A stretch of DNA of 64,000 nt from Limimaricola sp964022235 (GTDB lineage Bacteria > Pseudomonadota > Alphaproteobacteria > Rhodobacterales > Rhodobacteraceae), in the NCBI RefSeq assembly GCF_964022235.1, contig NZ_CAXHZL010000001.1, positions 248,001 through 312,000 on the forward strand, written 5' to 3'. Positions 1-9,389 of the stretch are shown piece by piece. The notes under the pieces are model-generated. The model ran no database searches. It was not told the origin of the DNA and saw only the letters and a program-made list of their open reading frames with translations. The first letter of the stretch is position 1; each line of letters starts with the position of its first letter. The position numbers and the translations under genes were made by a program.

Positions 1-2120
1 CCCAGACCTTCGAGCCCCTGCTGCGCCACCTCGTCGACCTGCGCGTCGCCCGACAGGATATGGCCCAGCACCACCGATTCGGTCGCGGCCTGCGCGAAGG
101 CCTCGGCCTGCGCATCCATTGGCGGCTCTTGCGCCTGTGCGGTCGGCACCGGTGGCAACATGAGCGCCAAAAGCAACAGCGCCGTCCGGGCCCGCAACCG
201 ACCACCCACGGCGAGCGAGGCCAGCGCATCCACGGCCATCAGTGCCACCGCAAGCGCCAGCAGCAGCCCGCCCAAGGGTCGCTCGGCGGCGCGTCCCAGC
301 CCCTCGACCGCTATGCGCGCGGGCCAGCGGGCGGGGGCGAGCGTGGTGTCTGCACGCGTGACGTTGCGCGCGAAGCGCCCAGCCTCGCCCTCGTAGAGAC
401 CGGGGGGGAGGTCCGGGCCGAGATCGCCCGCCACAAGAGCTTCGCCCGCCACGGAGGCGCGGGTGTCGGTCTCGGTCAGGCGGCCTTCGGCATCCATGAT
501 TTCGACGGCCTGCCAGCTCGTCCCCGTAAGGTCCGTGGCCGTGTCGGTGTTGGTGCGTGCCGAGATGGCGAGGCGTTCGAGCATCGACACGAACAGCCCC
601 GACAATGGCAGCGACGACCATTCGGCGTTGGCGGTGACATGAACCAGCACGACCTGCCCGTCGCCCAAGGGCTTGCGCGTCACCAGCGGTGTACCGTCCG
701 AAAGCTGGGCGATGACGCGGGCGGCGAGGTCGGGGCCGGGCTGGGCCACGATCTGCGCGCGCACGGTGACGTCGCCCGGGATGGCGAGGCCGAAGAACGG
801 GCTGTCGGTCTCGAAGGGCGCGATGGTCTTGGGCTCGCCCCAACTCATCGTGCCACCGACCGAGCGGCCCCCGGCGCGCAGCCGCACCGGCATCAACGGA
901 TCATCCCCCTCGCGGCCGGCATCCGAAGCAGCAAGGCGCGGTCCGGCAAAACGCAACAGCAACCCGCCGCTCTCGACCCAAGCCTGCAGTGCTTCGGCCT
1001 CGGTAGGCGGGAGCGTGCCCGCATCCGCCAGAACGATCACGTCGGGGTTGGCGGGGATCAGCACCGGCAGGTCGCCCGAGATCAGCTCGGCCTGCGGCTC
1101 CAGCGCCACGCGCAGGTAGTGCAGCGGCGACATCAACTCGGCGGCCTCGCGCGTCTCGCGGCTCTCGACGAGGCCCACCTCGCGACGGCGCAGCGCGTCG
1201 TCGGTCAGGGCCACGGCGGCAGCCGAGCGCGCGCCTTCGACCTCGAAACGGGTGACGCGGTTGCGCAGTTCGGGCGGCAGCGCCAATGCGACCTGCGCCA
1301 CGGCCTCGCCGGGGGCGAAGTCGAGCGTCGCGCTGGCCAATTGGCGCTCGATCCCCGCGGGGTCGCGGCCATGGGCGGCGACGGTGGCTTGGGCCGCGCC
1401 GCCGATGGGGGTGCGAACGGCCTCGAGCGCGATGTCGGTGCCGTCAAGAACCGGGGGGCGCAGCGCGAGAATGCGGCGCGGCGTCTGGACCACCCGGACG
1501 GCGCCGTGGGATTCGAGTGCATCGAGCAGTGCCGCTCGGCTGTCGCGGGCCAGCCCATCCGAGAGCCAGACGGTCTCGAACCGGCCCTCCAGCGTGGCGG
1601 CCCAGTCGGCGAGCGCCTCCGCGTCGGGCTCCCACGGATGCGGGGTGAGGCCGGGCAGGGTGGTCAGAACCGCATCGGCGGGATCGAAGCGGGTTTCTTC
1701 GGGCGGGTCGGTCAGGGTGACGACGGCGGCGGGTCGGTTCGCGCGGTGCGCCTCGCCCAGGAGCGCCTCGATCCGGGCCACGCGCACCGGCCAGTCGCGC
1801 GCGTCGGCCCATGTGCCATCGGCGAGGATCAGCAGCGGCCCCGCACCCGGCGCGCCGCGCTCGGCGGGGTTCAGCACCGGCCCGGCAAAGCCCAAGATCG
1901 CGGCGGCGACGGCGAGGATGCGCAGCAAGAGCAGCCACCACGGCGTGCGATCCGACTGGCTCTCGCGGTCATCGAGGCCCAGAAGCAGCGCCACACCGGG
2001 AAAACGGCGGCGCAGCGGCGCAGGCGGCACCGCGCGCAGGATCAGCCACAGCACCGGCAACAGCACCAGCCCGGCCAGAAGCCAGGGCGAGAGAAAACCG
2101 ACGGGGCCAAGGCTCCACAT
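1..2120 (-). CDS. BatA/DUF4159-type membrane protein (3' end cut by window edge)
   Basis: Open frame of 706 codons running off the left edge, so the C-terminus is missing. The N-terminus has two hydrophobic segments (about residues 8-28 and 62-84) typical of a BatA-type membrane anchor. A long extracytoplasmic part follows, then another pair of hydrophobic segments near residue 640. The family usually ends in a DUF4159 domain, which would lie outside the window. The start ATG shares one base with the TGA of the DUF58 gene, so it is the third gene of the MoxR-DUF58-BatA operon. Such operons are thought to act in envelope or metal-centre maturation and stress; the exact role here is unknown. 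Family call fairly sure, function inferred. Confidence 0.8.
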   Translation of the reverse strand, partial: MWSLGPVGFLSPWLLAGLVLLPVLWLILRAVPPAPLRRRFPGVALLLGLDDRESQSDRTPWWLLLLRILAVAAAILGFAGPVLNPAERGAPGAGPLLILADGTWADARDWPVRVARIEALLGEAHRANRPAAVVTLTDPPEETRFDPADAVLTTLPGLTPHPWEPDAEALADWAATLEGRFETVWLSDGLARDSRAALLDALESHGAVRVVQTPRRILALRPPVLDGTDIALEAVRTPIGGAAQATVAAHGRDPAGIERQLASATLDFAPGEAVAQVALALPPELRNRVTRFEVEGARSAAAVALTDDALRRREVGLVESRETREAAELMSPLHYLRVALEPQAELISGDLPVLIPANPDVIVLADAGTLPPTEAEALQAWVESGGLLLRFAGPRLAASDAGREGDDPLMPVRLRAGGRSVGGTMSWGEPKTIAPFETDSPFFGLAIPGDVTVRAQIVAQPGPDLAARVIAQLSDGTPLVTRKPLGDGQVVLVHVTANAEWSSLPLSGLFVSMLERLAISARTNTDTATDLTGTSWQAVEIMDAEGRLTETDTRASVAGEALVAGDLGPDLPPGLYEGEAGRFARNVTRADTTLAPARWPARIAVEGLGRAAERPLGGLLLALAVALMAVDALASLAVGGRLRARTALLLLALMLPPVPTAQAQEPPMDAQAEAFAQAATESVVLGHILSGDAQVDEVAQQGLEGL

Positions 2121-3010
2121 CAGCGGCGCTCCAGAGCGGCGTAGAGCCACAACAGCGCGGAGGCCGCGCTTTCGGAGGTGCGATGGGCCGAGAATTGCCA
2201 GCCGGTGGCGCGGGCCAGCATGGACAGGCGGTCGCGCCGCTCGGCGAGGCGGTCGAGATAGCGGTCGCGCAGATCGCCCGCCTTCAGCGTCTCATGGCGC
2301 AGGGCCCCCGACATGCTTTCGAAGATCGTGCGTCCGTCATAGGGAAACGCCTCTTCGGCGGGATCGAGCACCTGCAACAGCGCGCCGCGCACGCCGCGAT
2401 CCGCGCTTGTCGTCAGCATCGCCTCGATGGGCTCCACCGGCCCGAGAAAATCCGACACCAGCACCGCGCGGCTGTGCGGCGCGAGGCTCTTGGGGTCCGG
2501 CGTGCCGTGGTCCCCGGTTCCGTCCTGCGACAGGATCTGCGCCAGCCGCGACAACTGCCCGCGCCCACGGCGCGGCGGCAACCGGTGGTCCGCGAGGCCG
2601 ACACGTTCGCCGCCCCGCGTCAGCGCCACCGCAAGCGCCAGCGCCAGAAGCCGGGCGCGGTCGCTCTTGGGGGCGAGCTTGGGCGTCGAGGCAAAACCCA
2701 TCGAGGCCCCGTCATCGACCCACAGCGCGACGCTCTGCGCGATCTGCCATTCCTTTTCCTGCACGAAGGCCTGATCGGCGCGCCCCGAGCGACGCCAGTC
2801 GATGGCGCGGGCCGTGTCGTGCGACTGTGCGGCGCGGTATTGCCAGAAGTTGCTGCCAGCACCGGCGCGCCTGCGCCCGTGCTCGCCCATCAGAACCGTC
2901 TGCGCCAACTGCTCGGCCTCGGCCAGAAGCGGCGGCAGCGGTGCTGCGAGGTCTTCGGCCCGGCCGCGCAGGCCGAGAGGGGTCGTGTCCGTGGCGGGGC
3001 TGGCGATCAC
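2120..3010 (-). CDS. DUF58 domain-containing protein
   Basis: 296-residue protein of the DUF58 family, which has a von Willebrand factor A-like fold and usually partners with MoxR ATPases. The family hallmark IDWR is at residues 70-73, inside ARAIDWRRSGR. There is no signal peptide, so it should be cytoplasmic. I chose the GTG at 3010 because it overlaps the moxR stop by four bases (GTGA), which indicates translational coupling; its own stop overlaps the next start by one base. It probably acts as an adaptor between the MoxR ATPase and the downstream membrane protein. Family assignment is strong; biochemical role is inferred from context. Confidence 0.9.
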   Translation of the reverse strand: MIASPATDTTPLGLRGRAEDLAAPLPPLLAEAEQLAQTVLMGEHGRRRAGAGSNFWQYRAAQSHDTARAIDWRRSGRADQAFVQEKEWQIAQSVALWVDDGASMGFASTPKLAPKSDRARLLALALAVALTRGGERVGLADHRLPPRRGRGQLSRLAQILSQDGTGDHGTPDPKSLAPHSRAVLVSDFLGPVEPIEAMLTTSADRGVRGALLQVLDPAEEAFPYDGRTIFESMSGALRHETLKAGDLRDRYLDRLAERRDRLSMLARATGWQFSAHRTSESAASALLWLYAALERR

Positions 3011-4023
3011 GCCGCCGCCTCGGCCCGCGTCACCTGTTCGGCCACGCGCGCGATCAAGGCAGGCAAGGTCTCGCCCCGCGCCCGCGCGGCAAAGCCCAGC
3101 GCCATGCGATGCTCCAGCACCGGCACCGCGAGCCGCGCCACATCCTGCGGCCCCGGCACCAGACGCCCGTCGAGCAGCGCCTCGGCCCGCACCGCGAGCA
3201 TGAGCGCCTGTGCCGCGCGCGGCCCCGGCCCCCAGCTCACCGACTGGCGCAGATCGGGAAGCGCCTCGGGCTCGTCGGGACGGCAGGCGCGCACCAGATC
3301 GAGGATCAACTCCACCACGCTCTCGCCCACCGGCATCCGGCGCAAAAGGCGCTGGGCATCGAGCAATTCCTGCGCGGTGAACACTGCCCTTGCCTCGTCC
3401 TCCTCGATGCCGGTGGTGGCCATCAGGATCGCGCGTTCGGTGTCGCGGGTGGGGTAGGGCACATCGATCTGGAACAGGAACCGGTCGAGCTGCGCCTCGG
3501 GCAGGGGATAGGTGCCCTCCTGCTCCAGCGGGTTCTGCGTGGCCAGCACGTGGAACGGGCGGCCCAGCGGGCGGTGCTGCCCCGCGATGGTCACCTCGCG
3601 CTCCTGCATCGCCTGCAAGAGCGCGGATTGGGTGCGGGGCGAGGCGCGGTTGATCTCGTCGGCCATCAGCAGCTGGCAGAAGACGGGGCCTTCGATGAAG
3701 CGAAACGCGCGGCTGCCGTCGACGGCGGTTTCCAGCACTTCGGAGCCCAGAATGTCGGCTGGCATCAGGTCAGGGGTGAACTGGATGCGGTTGCCCTGCA
3801 GCCCCATCACCGTCGACAGCGCATCGACGAGCCGCGTCTTGCCAAGGCCTGGCAGGCCGACGAGGAGCGCGTGACCGCCGCATAGGAGTGCCGAAAGCGT
3901 CAGTTCGACCACCCGCTCCTGACCGACGAAGCGCCGCGCCACGCTGTCGCGGGCCTGCACCAGCCGGTCGCCGAGGCTCTCGATCTCGGCAAGGAGATCG
4001 GCGTCGCTCATCTGCTCTGGCAT
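3007..4023 (-). CDS. MoxR family AAA+ ATPase
   Basis: 338-residue AAA+ ATPase, the usual size for MoxR proteins. Walker A GLPGLGKT is at residues 56-63 and Walker B ends in DE at 122-123 (LLMADEINRA). Other family blocks follow, including ATQNPLEQEGTYPLPEAQLD with the sensor region and arginine finger. MoxR ATPases act as chaperones that remodel or load cofactors into partner proteins, generally with a DUF58/VWA partner. The gene is first in a coupled three-gene operon with DUF58 and a BatA-type protein. A GGAAGG ribosome binding site stands eight bases before the ATG. Confident family call; client protein unknown. Confidence 0.95.
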   Translation of the reverse strand: MPEQMSDADLLAEIESLGDRLVQARDSVARRFVGQERVVELTLSALLCGGHALLVGLPGLGKTRLVDALSTVMGLQGNRIQFTPDLMPADILGSEVLETAVDGSRAFRFIEGPVFCQLLMADEINRASPRTQSALLQAMQEREVTIAGQHRPLGRPFHVLATQNPLEQEGTYPLPEAQLDRFLFQIDVPYPTRDTERAILMATTGIEEDEARAVFTAQELLDAQRLLRRMPVGESVVELILDLVRACRPDEPEALPDLRQSVSWGPGPRAAQALMLAVRAEALLDGRLVPGPQDVARLAVPVLEHRMALGFAARARGETLPALIARVAEQVTRAEAAA

Positions 4024-4081
4024 GACAGCCTTCCCATTCTAGTCTAGATTGCAGTTTCAGCAGATACCGTGGCGGGTCCCG

Positions 4082-4669
4082 ATGGCAAACACAAAGAACG
4101 GTGAGACAGCCGCTGCTCCTTCGGCGGAAAGCCTCGCATCGGCGGCAAGCCGGGCGGGCGCGCGCGGCCCGGCGCCGGTGCATCTGTGGGACCCGCCCTT
4201 TTGCGGCGATCTCGACATGCGGATTGCGCGCGACGGCACATGGTTTCACGAGGGCACGCCGATCGGGCGCGAACGGATGGTCAAGCTTTTCGCCTCGATC
4301 CTCAAGCGCGAGGGCGACAAGCATTTCCTCGTCACCCCGGTCGAAAAGGTCGGCATCACCGTCGACGACGCGCCTTTCGTCGCGGTCGACGTGGCGCGCG
4401 AGGGGGACGATCTGCGATTTGTCACCAATCTCGGCGAGACGGCGGTGGCGGGGCCGGAGCATCCGATCCGGGTGGTGCGCGATCCGGACACGGGCGAGCC
4501 CGCGCCCTATATCGAGATCCGCTCGGGGCTCGAGGCGCTGATCGACCGCAAAAGCTTCTACCGGCTGGTGGATCTGGGCGAGACCGCGCCGCATGAGGGT
4601 AAAGACTGGTTCGGGGTGCGTTCGAGCAAGGTATTCTTCCCGATCATTCCGGCAGCCGAGCTTCCGTGA
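4082..4669 (+). CDS. DUF1285 domain-containing protein
   Basis: 195-residue cytoplasmic protein of the DUF1285 family, conserved in proteobacteria and of unknown function. Recognisable blocks are WHLWDPPFCGDLDMRI-like sequence near residue 36, then GTWFHEGTPIGR and the KVGITVDDAPFVAVDV segment. I chose the ATG at 4082 over an in-frame TTG at 4049 because the family normally starts shortly before the HLWDPP block. It diverges from the MoxR operon with only 58 bases between the starts, so both promoters must lie in that short gap. A hairpin follows its stop. In some alphaproteobacteria a CCA-adding enzyme follows this gene, but not here. Confidence 0.85.
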   Translation: MANTKNGETAAAPSAESLASAASRAGARGPAPVHLWDPPFCGDLDMRIARDGTWFHEGTPIGRERMVKLFASILKREGDKHFLVTPVEKVGITVDDAPFVAVDVAREGDDLRFVTNLGETAVAGPEHPIRVVRDPDTGEPAPYIEIRSGLEALIDRKSFYRLVDLGETAPHEGKDWFGVRSSKVFFPIIPAAELP

Positions 4670-4674
4670 AGATA

Positions 4675-4702
4675 CGCGGAAGCCCGAGACAAGGCTTCCG
4701 CG
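4675..4702 (+). terminator. Hairpin after the DUF1285 gene
   Basis: Arms CGCGGAAGCC and GGCTTCCGCG pair perfectly over ten bases around an eight-base loop, five bases after the DUF1285 stop. There is no run of T after it, so it may work as a weak terminator or as a 3' end stabiliser. Confidence 0.45.
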
Positions 4703-4832
4703 CTACATATCACCAGGGTCACTCGCCAAACTGACGCCACGGGGCTGCATCGGGCGTCGTCCCGTATCATGCCGAAGAATTACGACATTGACGTAACGGA
4801 AGCCTAAAACAGCAAGGTGGCTTTGCCAAGGT

Positions 4833-4867
4833 CGGGCATCCGCACGACAAAGCTGTGCGGATGCCCG
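4833..4867. terminator. 13-bp hairpin between convergent DUF1285 and gabD genes
   Basis: Perfect 13-base arms (CGGGCATCCGCAC and its complement) surround a nine-base loop in the space between two convergent genes. It lies 47 bases past the end of the succinate-semialdehyde dehydrogenase gene. Neither side has a long T run; the plus side is followed by AAAAGC. A bidirectional transcription barrier is the simplest reading. Confidence 0.5.
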
Positions 4868-4913
4868 AAAAGCGGGCGGTATCTGAATGTCCCCGCGCCA
4901 CGTCGCAGTCGGA

Positions 4914-6392
4914 TCAGACCGAAGTGCAGATGTATTTCATCTCGAGGTAGTCGTCGATTCCATGGCGCGAGCCCTCGCGGCCCAGCCCCGACTGCTTGAC
5001 CCCGCCAAAGGGCGCGACCTCGGTCGAGATGATGCCGGTGTTCACCCCGACGATGCCGTATTCCAGCGCCTCGGCCACCTTGGTCACGCGGCTCAGATCC
5101 TTGGCATAGAAATACGACGCGAGGCCGAAGATCGTGTCGTTGGCCATCGCGATCACGTCGTCCTCGTCCTCGAAGGCAAACAGCGGCGCGAAGGGGCCGA
5201 AGGTCTCCTCATGCGCGACCTTCATGCCTTGCTTCGCCCCGGTGACGACGGTGGGCTCGAAGAATTGCCCGCCGAGATCATGCGCTTTGCCGCCCGTAAG
5301 CAGCGTCGCCCCGTGATCGAGCGCGTCCTGCAGGTGATCGCGCACCTTCTCGATCGCCGAAGCCTCGATCAGCGGGCCAAGATCGGTGCCCTCCGACAGC
5401 CCATCGCCGACGCGCAGCTTTTCGACCGCGACCTTCAGACGCTTGGCGAATTCGTCATAGACGCCCTTTTGCACGTAGATCCGGTTGGCGCAGACGCAGG
5501 TCTGGCCATTGTTGCGGAACTTGCACTGGATCGCGCCCTCGACCGCGGCATCCAGATCGGCGTCATCAAAGACGATGAAGGGCGCGTTGCCGCCCAGCTC
5601 CATCGAGCATTTCATCACCTGATCGGCCGCCTGCCGCAGCAGGATGCGGCCCACCTCGGTCGAGCCGGTGAAGGTCAGCTTGCGCACGCGCGGGTTTTCG
5701 CAGAACTCCTTGCCGATCTCGGAAGCCGAGGAGGAGGTGACGACCGAGAACACGCCCTCGGGCACGCCCGCTTCTTCGGCCAGCACAGCCATGGCCAGCG
5801 CCGAAAGCGGCGTCTGCGAGGCGGGGCGGATCACGAAGGAACAGCCCGCTGCCAGCGCCGGGGCCACCTTGCGCGAGATCATCGCATTGGGGAAATTCCA
5901 CGGCGTGATCCCGGCGGCGACGCCGATAGGCTGGCGGATCACGGTGATCCGCTTGTCGGGCATATGGCCGGGGATAGTCTCGCCATAGATGCGCTTTGCC
6001 TCCTCGCCGAACCATTCGACAAAGCTCGCACCGTAAGCGATCTCGCCCCGGCTTTCGGCCAGCGGCTTGCCCTGCTCGGCGGTCATCAGGATCGCGAGAT
6101 CTTCTTGGTGCTCCATCATCAGGTCATACCAGCGGCGCAGGATCTTGGCGCGCTCCTTGCCGGTCTTGGCGGCCCACGGCTTTTGGGCGGCATAGGCGAT
6201 GTCAATGGCGCGAGCGACCTCGGCGCGGCTCAGATCCGCGATCGAGGCCAGCACGTCGCCGCGCGCGGGGTTGGTGACGTCGAAGGTTGCGCCGTTTTCC
6301 GCCGCGACCCATTTTCCGCCGAGAAAGGCGCGGTCGCGCAAAAGGTCGGGGCGGCTGAGCAGTGACTTGATGTCGGTACGGTCGTCGAGCAT
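4914..6392 (-). CDS. gabD: NAD(P)-dependent succinate-semialdehyde dehydrogenase
   Basis: 492-residue aldehyde dehydrogenase, close to the usual GabD length. It should oxidise succinate semialdehyde to succinate, the last step of 4-aminobutyrate breakdown feeding the TCA cycle. The catalytic cysteine is C299 in GQTCVCANR. The MELGGNAPF block supplies the general-base glutamate, and the PWNFPNAMISRK block binds the cofactor. The GabD-type C-terminus APFGGVKQSGLGREGS is present. No aminotransferase gene lies beside it, so the substrate is inferred from family similarity. The start ATG at 6392 has a GGAGGAG ribosome binding site upstream. Its upstream neighbour diverges from it. Confidence 0.92.
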   Translation of the reverse strand: MLDDRTDIKSLLSRPDLLRDRAFLGGKWVAAENGATFDVTNPARGDVLASIADLSRAEVARAIDIAYAAQKPWAAKTGKERAKILRRWYDLMMEHQEDLAILMTAEQGKPLAESRGEIAYGASFVEWFGEEAKRIYGETIPGHMPDKRITVIRQPIGVAAGITPWNFPNAMISRKVAPALAAGCSFVIRPASQTPLSALAMAVLAEEAGVPEGVFSVVTSSSASEIGKEFCENPRVRKLTFTGSTEVGRILLRQAADQVMKCSMELGGNAPFIVFDDADLDAAVEGAIQCKFRNNGQTCVCANRIYVQKGVYDEFAKRLKVAVEKLRVGDGLSEGTDLGPLIEASAIEKVRDHLQDALDHGATLLTGGKAHDLGGQFFEPTVVTGAKQGMKVAHEETFGPFAPLFAFEDEDDVIAMANDTIFGLASYFYAKDLSRVTKVAEALEYGIVGVNTGIISTEVAPFGGVKQSGLGREGSRHGIDDYLEMKYICTSV

Positions 6393-6473
6393 GACTTCTC
6401 CTCCAGGGGTTCGGGCGCATCCTTCACTGCGAGGATAGGGCAGGTCCAGCCCCCGAACAGGGAGGACCACCGG

Positions 6474-7256
6474 ATGACCGAGCGCGCCGAGATCGACGAG
6501 GCCTATGCCAATGCCAGCCATATCCCCGGCGGCATGGCGTATCCCGACCGCTGGGCCGAGGCGGCGGCGGCGTTCCGTGCGAGCCACCCGGCGCAGGAGA
6601 TCGCCTATGGGGGCGGCGCGCGGCAGCGGCTCGACCTGTTTCGCCCCGAAGGGGAGGCGAAGGGCACGGTGGTCTTCGTGCACGGCGGATTCTGGAAGGC
6701 CTTTGACAAGAGCACGTGGTCGCATCTCGCGGCGGGGGCGCTGGCGCAGGGCTGGGCCGTGGCGATTCCCTCCTACACGCTGGCGCCCGAAGCGCGGATC
6801 GCCGCGATGACCCGTGAGATCGAGGCGGCCATCGGTGCGGTTGCGGGGGTGGTCCCGGGACCGCTGCGCCTTGCCGGGCATTCGGCGGGTGGGCATCTGG
6901 TGGCGCGCATGGCCTGCGCCGATCTTGCGCCCGGCTGGCGCGACCGGGTGGCACGGATCGTGCCGATCTCGCCTTTGTCGGATTTGCGACCGCTGATGGC
7001 AGCCAGCATGAACGATGATCTGCGGCTGGATGCGGCCGAGGCCGAAGCCGAAAGCCCGGTGCTGCTCGAACAGGTCGATCTTCCGATGACGGTCTGGGTC
7101 GGTGCGGCAGAACGGCCCGCCTTCCTCGATCAGGCGCGCTGGCTCGCCGAACGGCGGGGCTGCGGTCTGGTCGAAGCGCCGGGACGGCACCATTTCGATG
7201 TGATCGAGGCGTTGACCGAGGCCGATAGCCCTCTGACGAAGGCGCTCCTGACCTGA
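6474..7256 (+). CDS. Alpha/beta hydrolase, arylformamidase-like
   Basis: 260-residue alpha/beta hydrolase without a signal peptide. It has an oxyanion-hole HGG at residues 70-72 (VFVHGGFWKAF), a nucleophile elbow GHSAGG with Ser137, and a likely catalytic His at 239/240 (GRHHFDV). The HGGFW segment followed by a W-S-H-L stretch resembles the arylformamidase (kynurenine formamidase, AFMID) branch. A role in tryptophan breakdown is therefore possible, but no other kynurenine gene is nearby. The ATG is preceded by a GGAGG site at ideal spacing. It diverges from gabD across an 81-base gap. Fold certain; substrate a guess. Confidence 0.85.
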   Translation: MTERAEIDEAYANASHIPGGMAYPDRWAEAAAAFRASHPAQEIAYGGGARQRLDLFRPEGEAKGTVVFVHGGFWKAFDKSTWSHLAAGALAQGWAVAIPSYTLAPEARIAAMTREIEAAIGAVAGVVPGPLRLAGHSAGGHLVARMACADLAPGWRDRVARIVPISPLSDLRPLMAASMNDDLRLDAAEAEAESPVLLEQVDLPMTVWVGAAERPAFLDQARWLAERRGCGLVEAPGRHHFDVIEALTEADSPLTKALLT

Positions 7257-7341
7257 GGGTGCGAACCCGGTCGCAGAGCTTCGCAATGTCCAAGGGCGCT
7301 GGGATTTGATCGGGGGCGGCACATGCAGCGCCCGGGGGGCC

Positions 7342-8325
7342 TTATCCGCCGAACCTCTCGCGCCACGAGGGCTGTGATCCGCCCGGAGCGGCGTGGTACA
7401 CGGCCCGTGCAATCGCACGTGACAGGCACACCGCCGCCGCGTGGCCGATCCAGAGCGCATCCCCGACCGGATCGGCAAGCGGCCGCGCGCCCGTCGCAGC
7501 ACCAAAGACCAGATCGCCGTCGAGCGGCGTGTGTGCTGGCACGAGCGCGCGCGCGAGGCCGTCCTGTGCCGCCACCGCGATGCGGTAACACCCCGCCTTG
7601 TCGAGCGCGGCGTCGGTGGCGACGACGGCGATGGTGGTGCTTTCGCCGGGCCGGGCGAGCTTGGTAGGGGGCAACTCGGCGGGCGGCATCGAAGGGCCAA
7701 GCCCCCCGAACTCGGCCCCGATTTCCCACGGTGCGGCCCAGAACCGGGGCCCACCACCCACACAGGCCGAGCCGACGGCGTTCACTGCCACCAAGGCCCC
7801 TACGGTATGACCGCTTTCGAGCCGCAGCGAGGCGGTGCCCATGCCGCCTCGCAGATCCGCAGTGGTCGCCCCAAAGCCTGCGCCGAAGCTGCCCTCGTCG
7901 ACCCGCGTGCCCGCGGCGTCGAGCGCGGCGCGGCCCAGCGCGGCATAGGGGTTCGTCGCCCATCCCTTGTCGCCGCCATTGCCCAAATCGAACAGGATAG
8001 CGGCAGGCACGATGGGCACGCGGTGCCCGCCCGCCTCAAACCCGCGCCCCGCCGCGCGCAGGCCATCGACCACACCCGATGCGGCGTCGAGGCCAAAGGC
8101 CGATCCGCCCGACAGCACCAGCGCGTCGACCGCCCCGACCAGCTTGTCGGGGGCCAGAAGCTCGGTCTCGCGCGTGCCCGGCGCGCCGCCACGCACGTCG
8201 ACCGAGGCCGTGAATGGCACGGCAGCGGTCAGCACAGTGACGCCCGACCGCAGGCCCGCATCCTGCGCCTGACCCACCACCAGGCCATTGATATCGGTAA
8301 TCGCGTCGCGCGGGCCGGGTGTCAT
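7342..8325 (-). CDS. P1 family peptidase (DmpA/S58, N-terminal nucleophile hydrolase)
   Basis: 327-residue member of the P1/S58 family, related to DmpA and beta-peptidyl aminopeptidases. These are made as one chain that cuts itself to expose an N-terminal Ser or Thr nucleophile. The expected cleavage zone is GESTTIAVVATDA, with S229, T230 and T231. The upstream signature LSGGSAFGLDAASGV and NAVGSACVGG segments are intact. Family members remove N-terminal residues from peptides or amides; the physiological substrate here is unknown. It is cytoplasmic as far as I can see and stands alone, convergent with the hydrolase gene. Confidence 0.9.
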   Translation of the reverse strand: MTPGPRDAITDINGLVVGQAQDAGLRSGVTVLTAAVPFTASVDVRGGAPGTRETELLAPDKLVGAVDALVLSGGSAFGLDAASGVVDGLRAAGRGFEAGGHRVPIVPAAILFDLGNGGDKGWATNPYAALGRAALDAAGTRVDEGSFGAGFGATTADLRGGMGTASLRLESGHTVGALVAVNAVGSACVGGGPRFWAAPWEIGAEFGGLGPSMPPAELPPTKLARPGESTTIAVVATDAALDKAGCYRIAVAAQDGLARALVPAHTPLDGDLVFGAATGARPLADPVGDALWIGHAAAVCLSRAIARAVYHAAPGGSQPSWRERFGG

Positions 8326-8544
8326 GACATAACGCTCAAGCAGATTTGACCCTTCTTCCTCCCAGAGAACGCATCCGTGGCCACGTGGTAAGTGCCTCAG
8401 GGCTTTGATATCGTGGCCATTTCGCCCCAGCTTGCCGAAACGGCAACGTTCAAGCCTCGTGGTTGCCCCAAGGAGCCGCCATTATTGCGGTTCCGGCGCG
8501 TGATGATAGGTTGCCGCGAACCCTTGCGTCAAAGGCTGCCTTAG

Positions 8545-9387
8545 ATGAACTCCACCTCTTTCGCGCTTTCGCGCCGTCGATTGCTGACCGGCGCGGCCGC
8601 CCTCTCCGTCCTTCCCGCCTGCGCCGCCCAAGTCCCGTCCTCCGTCGTCTCCACCACCGAACAGGAAATCGGCGGCGTGCCGCTGAGCCAGATCGTCGAT
8701 GGCTACGGTCTGATCGAGGACGCGGGCTACCGTCTGCCGCCGGTGCCGCCGAAATACCTTCAGGGCCTCAACCGTCGCGCCTATGTGCCTTACCGCGGCT
8801 ATGAGGCCGCAGGCACCATCGAGGCCGACCTGCATGCGAAGTTCCTGTACTTCATCCAGAACGACGGCATGGCTTGGCGCTTTCCCGTCGGCGTCGGCCG
8901 GCAGGGCCTGTCGATGAGCTATGACACGGTGATCAAGCGCAAGGAGCAGTGGCCGTCCTGGACCCCCACCGCCAACATGCTGCGCCGTGAGCCGGAGATC
9001 TACGGTGAGTACCGCAATGGTGTGCCCGGTGGCCTCGCCAACCCGCTCGGCGCACGTGCGCTCTATCTCTACCAAGGCAACCGCGACACCTATTACCGGA
9101 TCCACGGCACCAACGATCTGGGGTCGATCGGCAACTCGGGCTCGGCCGGCTGCATCCGCATGTTCAACCACGACGCCATCTTCCTCTTCCCCAAGGTGCC
9201 GCTGCAGACCCGCGTGACGATTCGCGACTATGCCGATTCGGTCGCCATCGAGGGCGAGGCGGTGGCGAACCGTGGCCGCGAGCTGCCGCCCACCTACGTG
9301 CCGCCCGAGGAGCTCTACTCGGCCGCCGCCGCCAGCGGACCGCCGCAGTTCGGGGCCGCCACCGGCGTCGAAAGCCTCGGCTACTGA
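8545..9387 (+). CDS. L,D-transpeptidase, Tat-exported lipoprotein
   Basis: 280-residue YkuD-domain L,D-transpeptidase, which should form 3-3 crosslinks in peptidoglycan or attach proteins to it. Catalytic residues fit the family: His187 in RIHGTND and Cys203 in SGSAGCIRM. The N-terminus SRRRLLTG is a twin-arginine motif followed by a hydrophobic stretch and a lipobox LPAC with Cys26. It is therefore probably exported folded by Tat and anchored as a lipoprotein. A small membrane protein follows two bases after its stop. A second Tat-type paralogue lies at 63393. Confidence 0.9.
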   Translation: MNSTSFALSRRRLLTGAAALSVLPACAAQVPSSVVSTTEQEIGGVPLSQIVDGYGLIEDAGYRLPPVPPKYLQGLNRRAYVPYRGYEAAGTIEADLHAKFLYFIQNDGMAWRFPVGVGRQGLSMSYDTVIKRKEQWPSWTPTANMLRREPEIYGEYRNGVPGGLANPLGARALYLYQGNRDTYYRIHGTNDLGSIGNSGSAGCIRMFNHDAIFLFPKVPLQTRVTIRDYADSVAIEGEAVANRGRELPPTYVPPEELYSAAAASGPPQFGAATGVESLGY

Positions 9388-9389
9388 CC

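Noticed and set aside
60..3885. Very long open frames on the plus strand (60-2144 and 1252-3885)
   Set aside because: They are antisense to the DUF4159, DUF58 and MoxR genes, encode arginine- and histidine-rich sequence without any family pattern, and have no ribosome binding site. They arise from high GC content.
4914..7763. A 949-codon frame on the minus strand extending gabD upstream
   Set aside because: Only residues from 6392 downward match aldehyde dehydrogenases. The upstream part is antisense to the hydrolase gene and lacks family sequence; the ribosome binding site is at 6392.
8326..8544. Possible ncRNA or riboswitch between the divergent peptidase and transpeptidase genes
   Set aside because: I find no stable hairpin pair, T run or known riboswitch core; the stretch is just a divergent promoter region.
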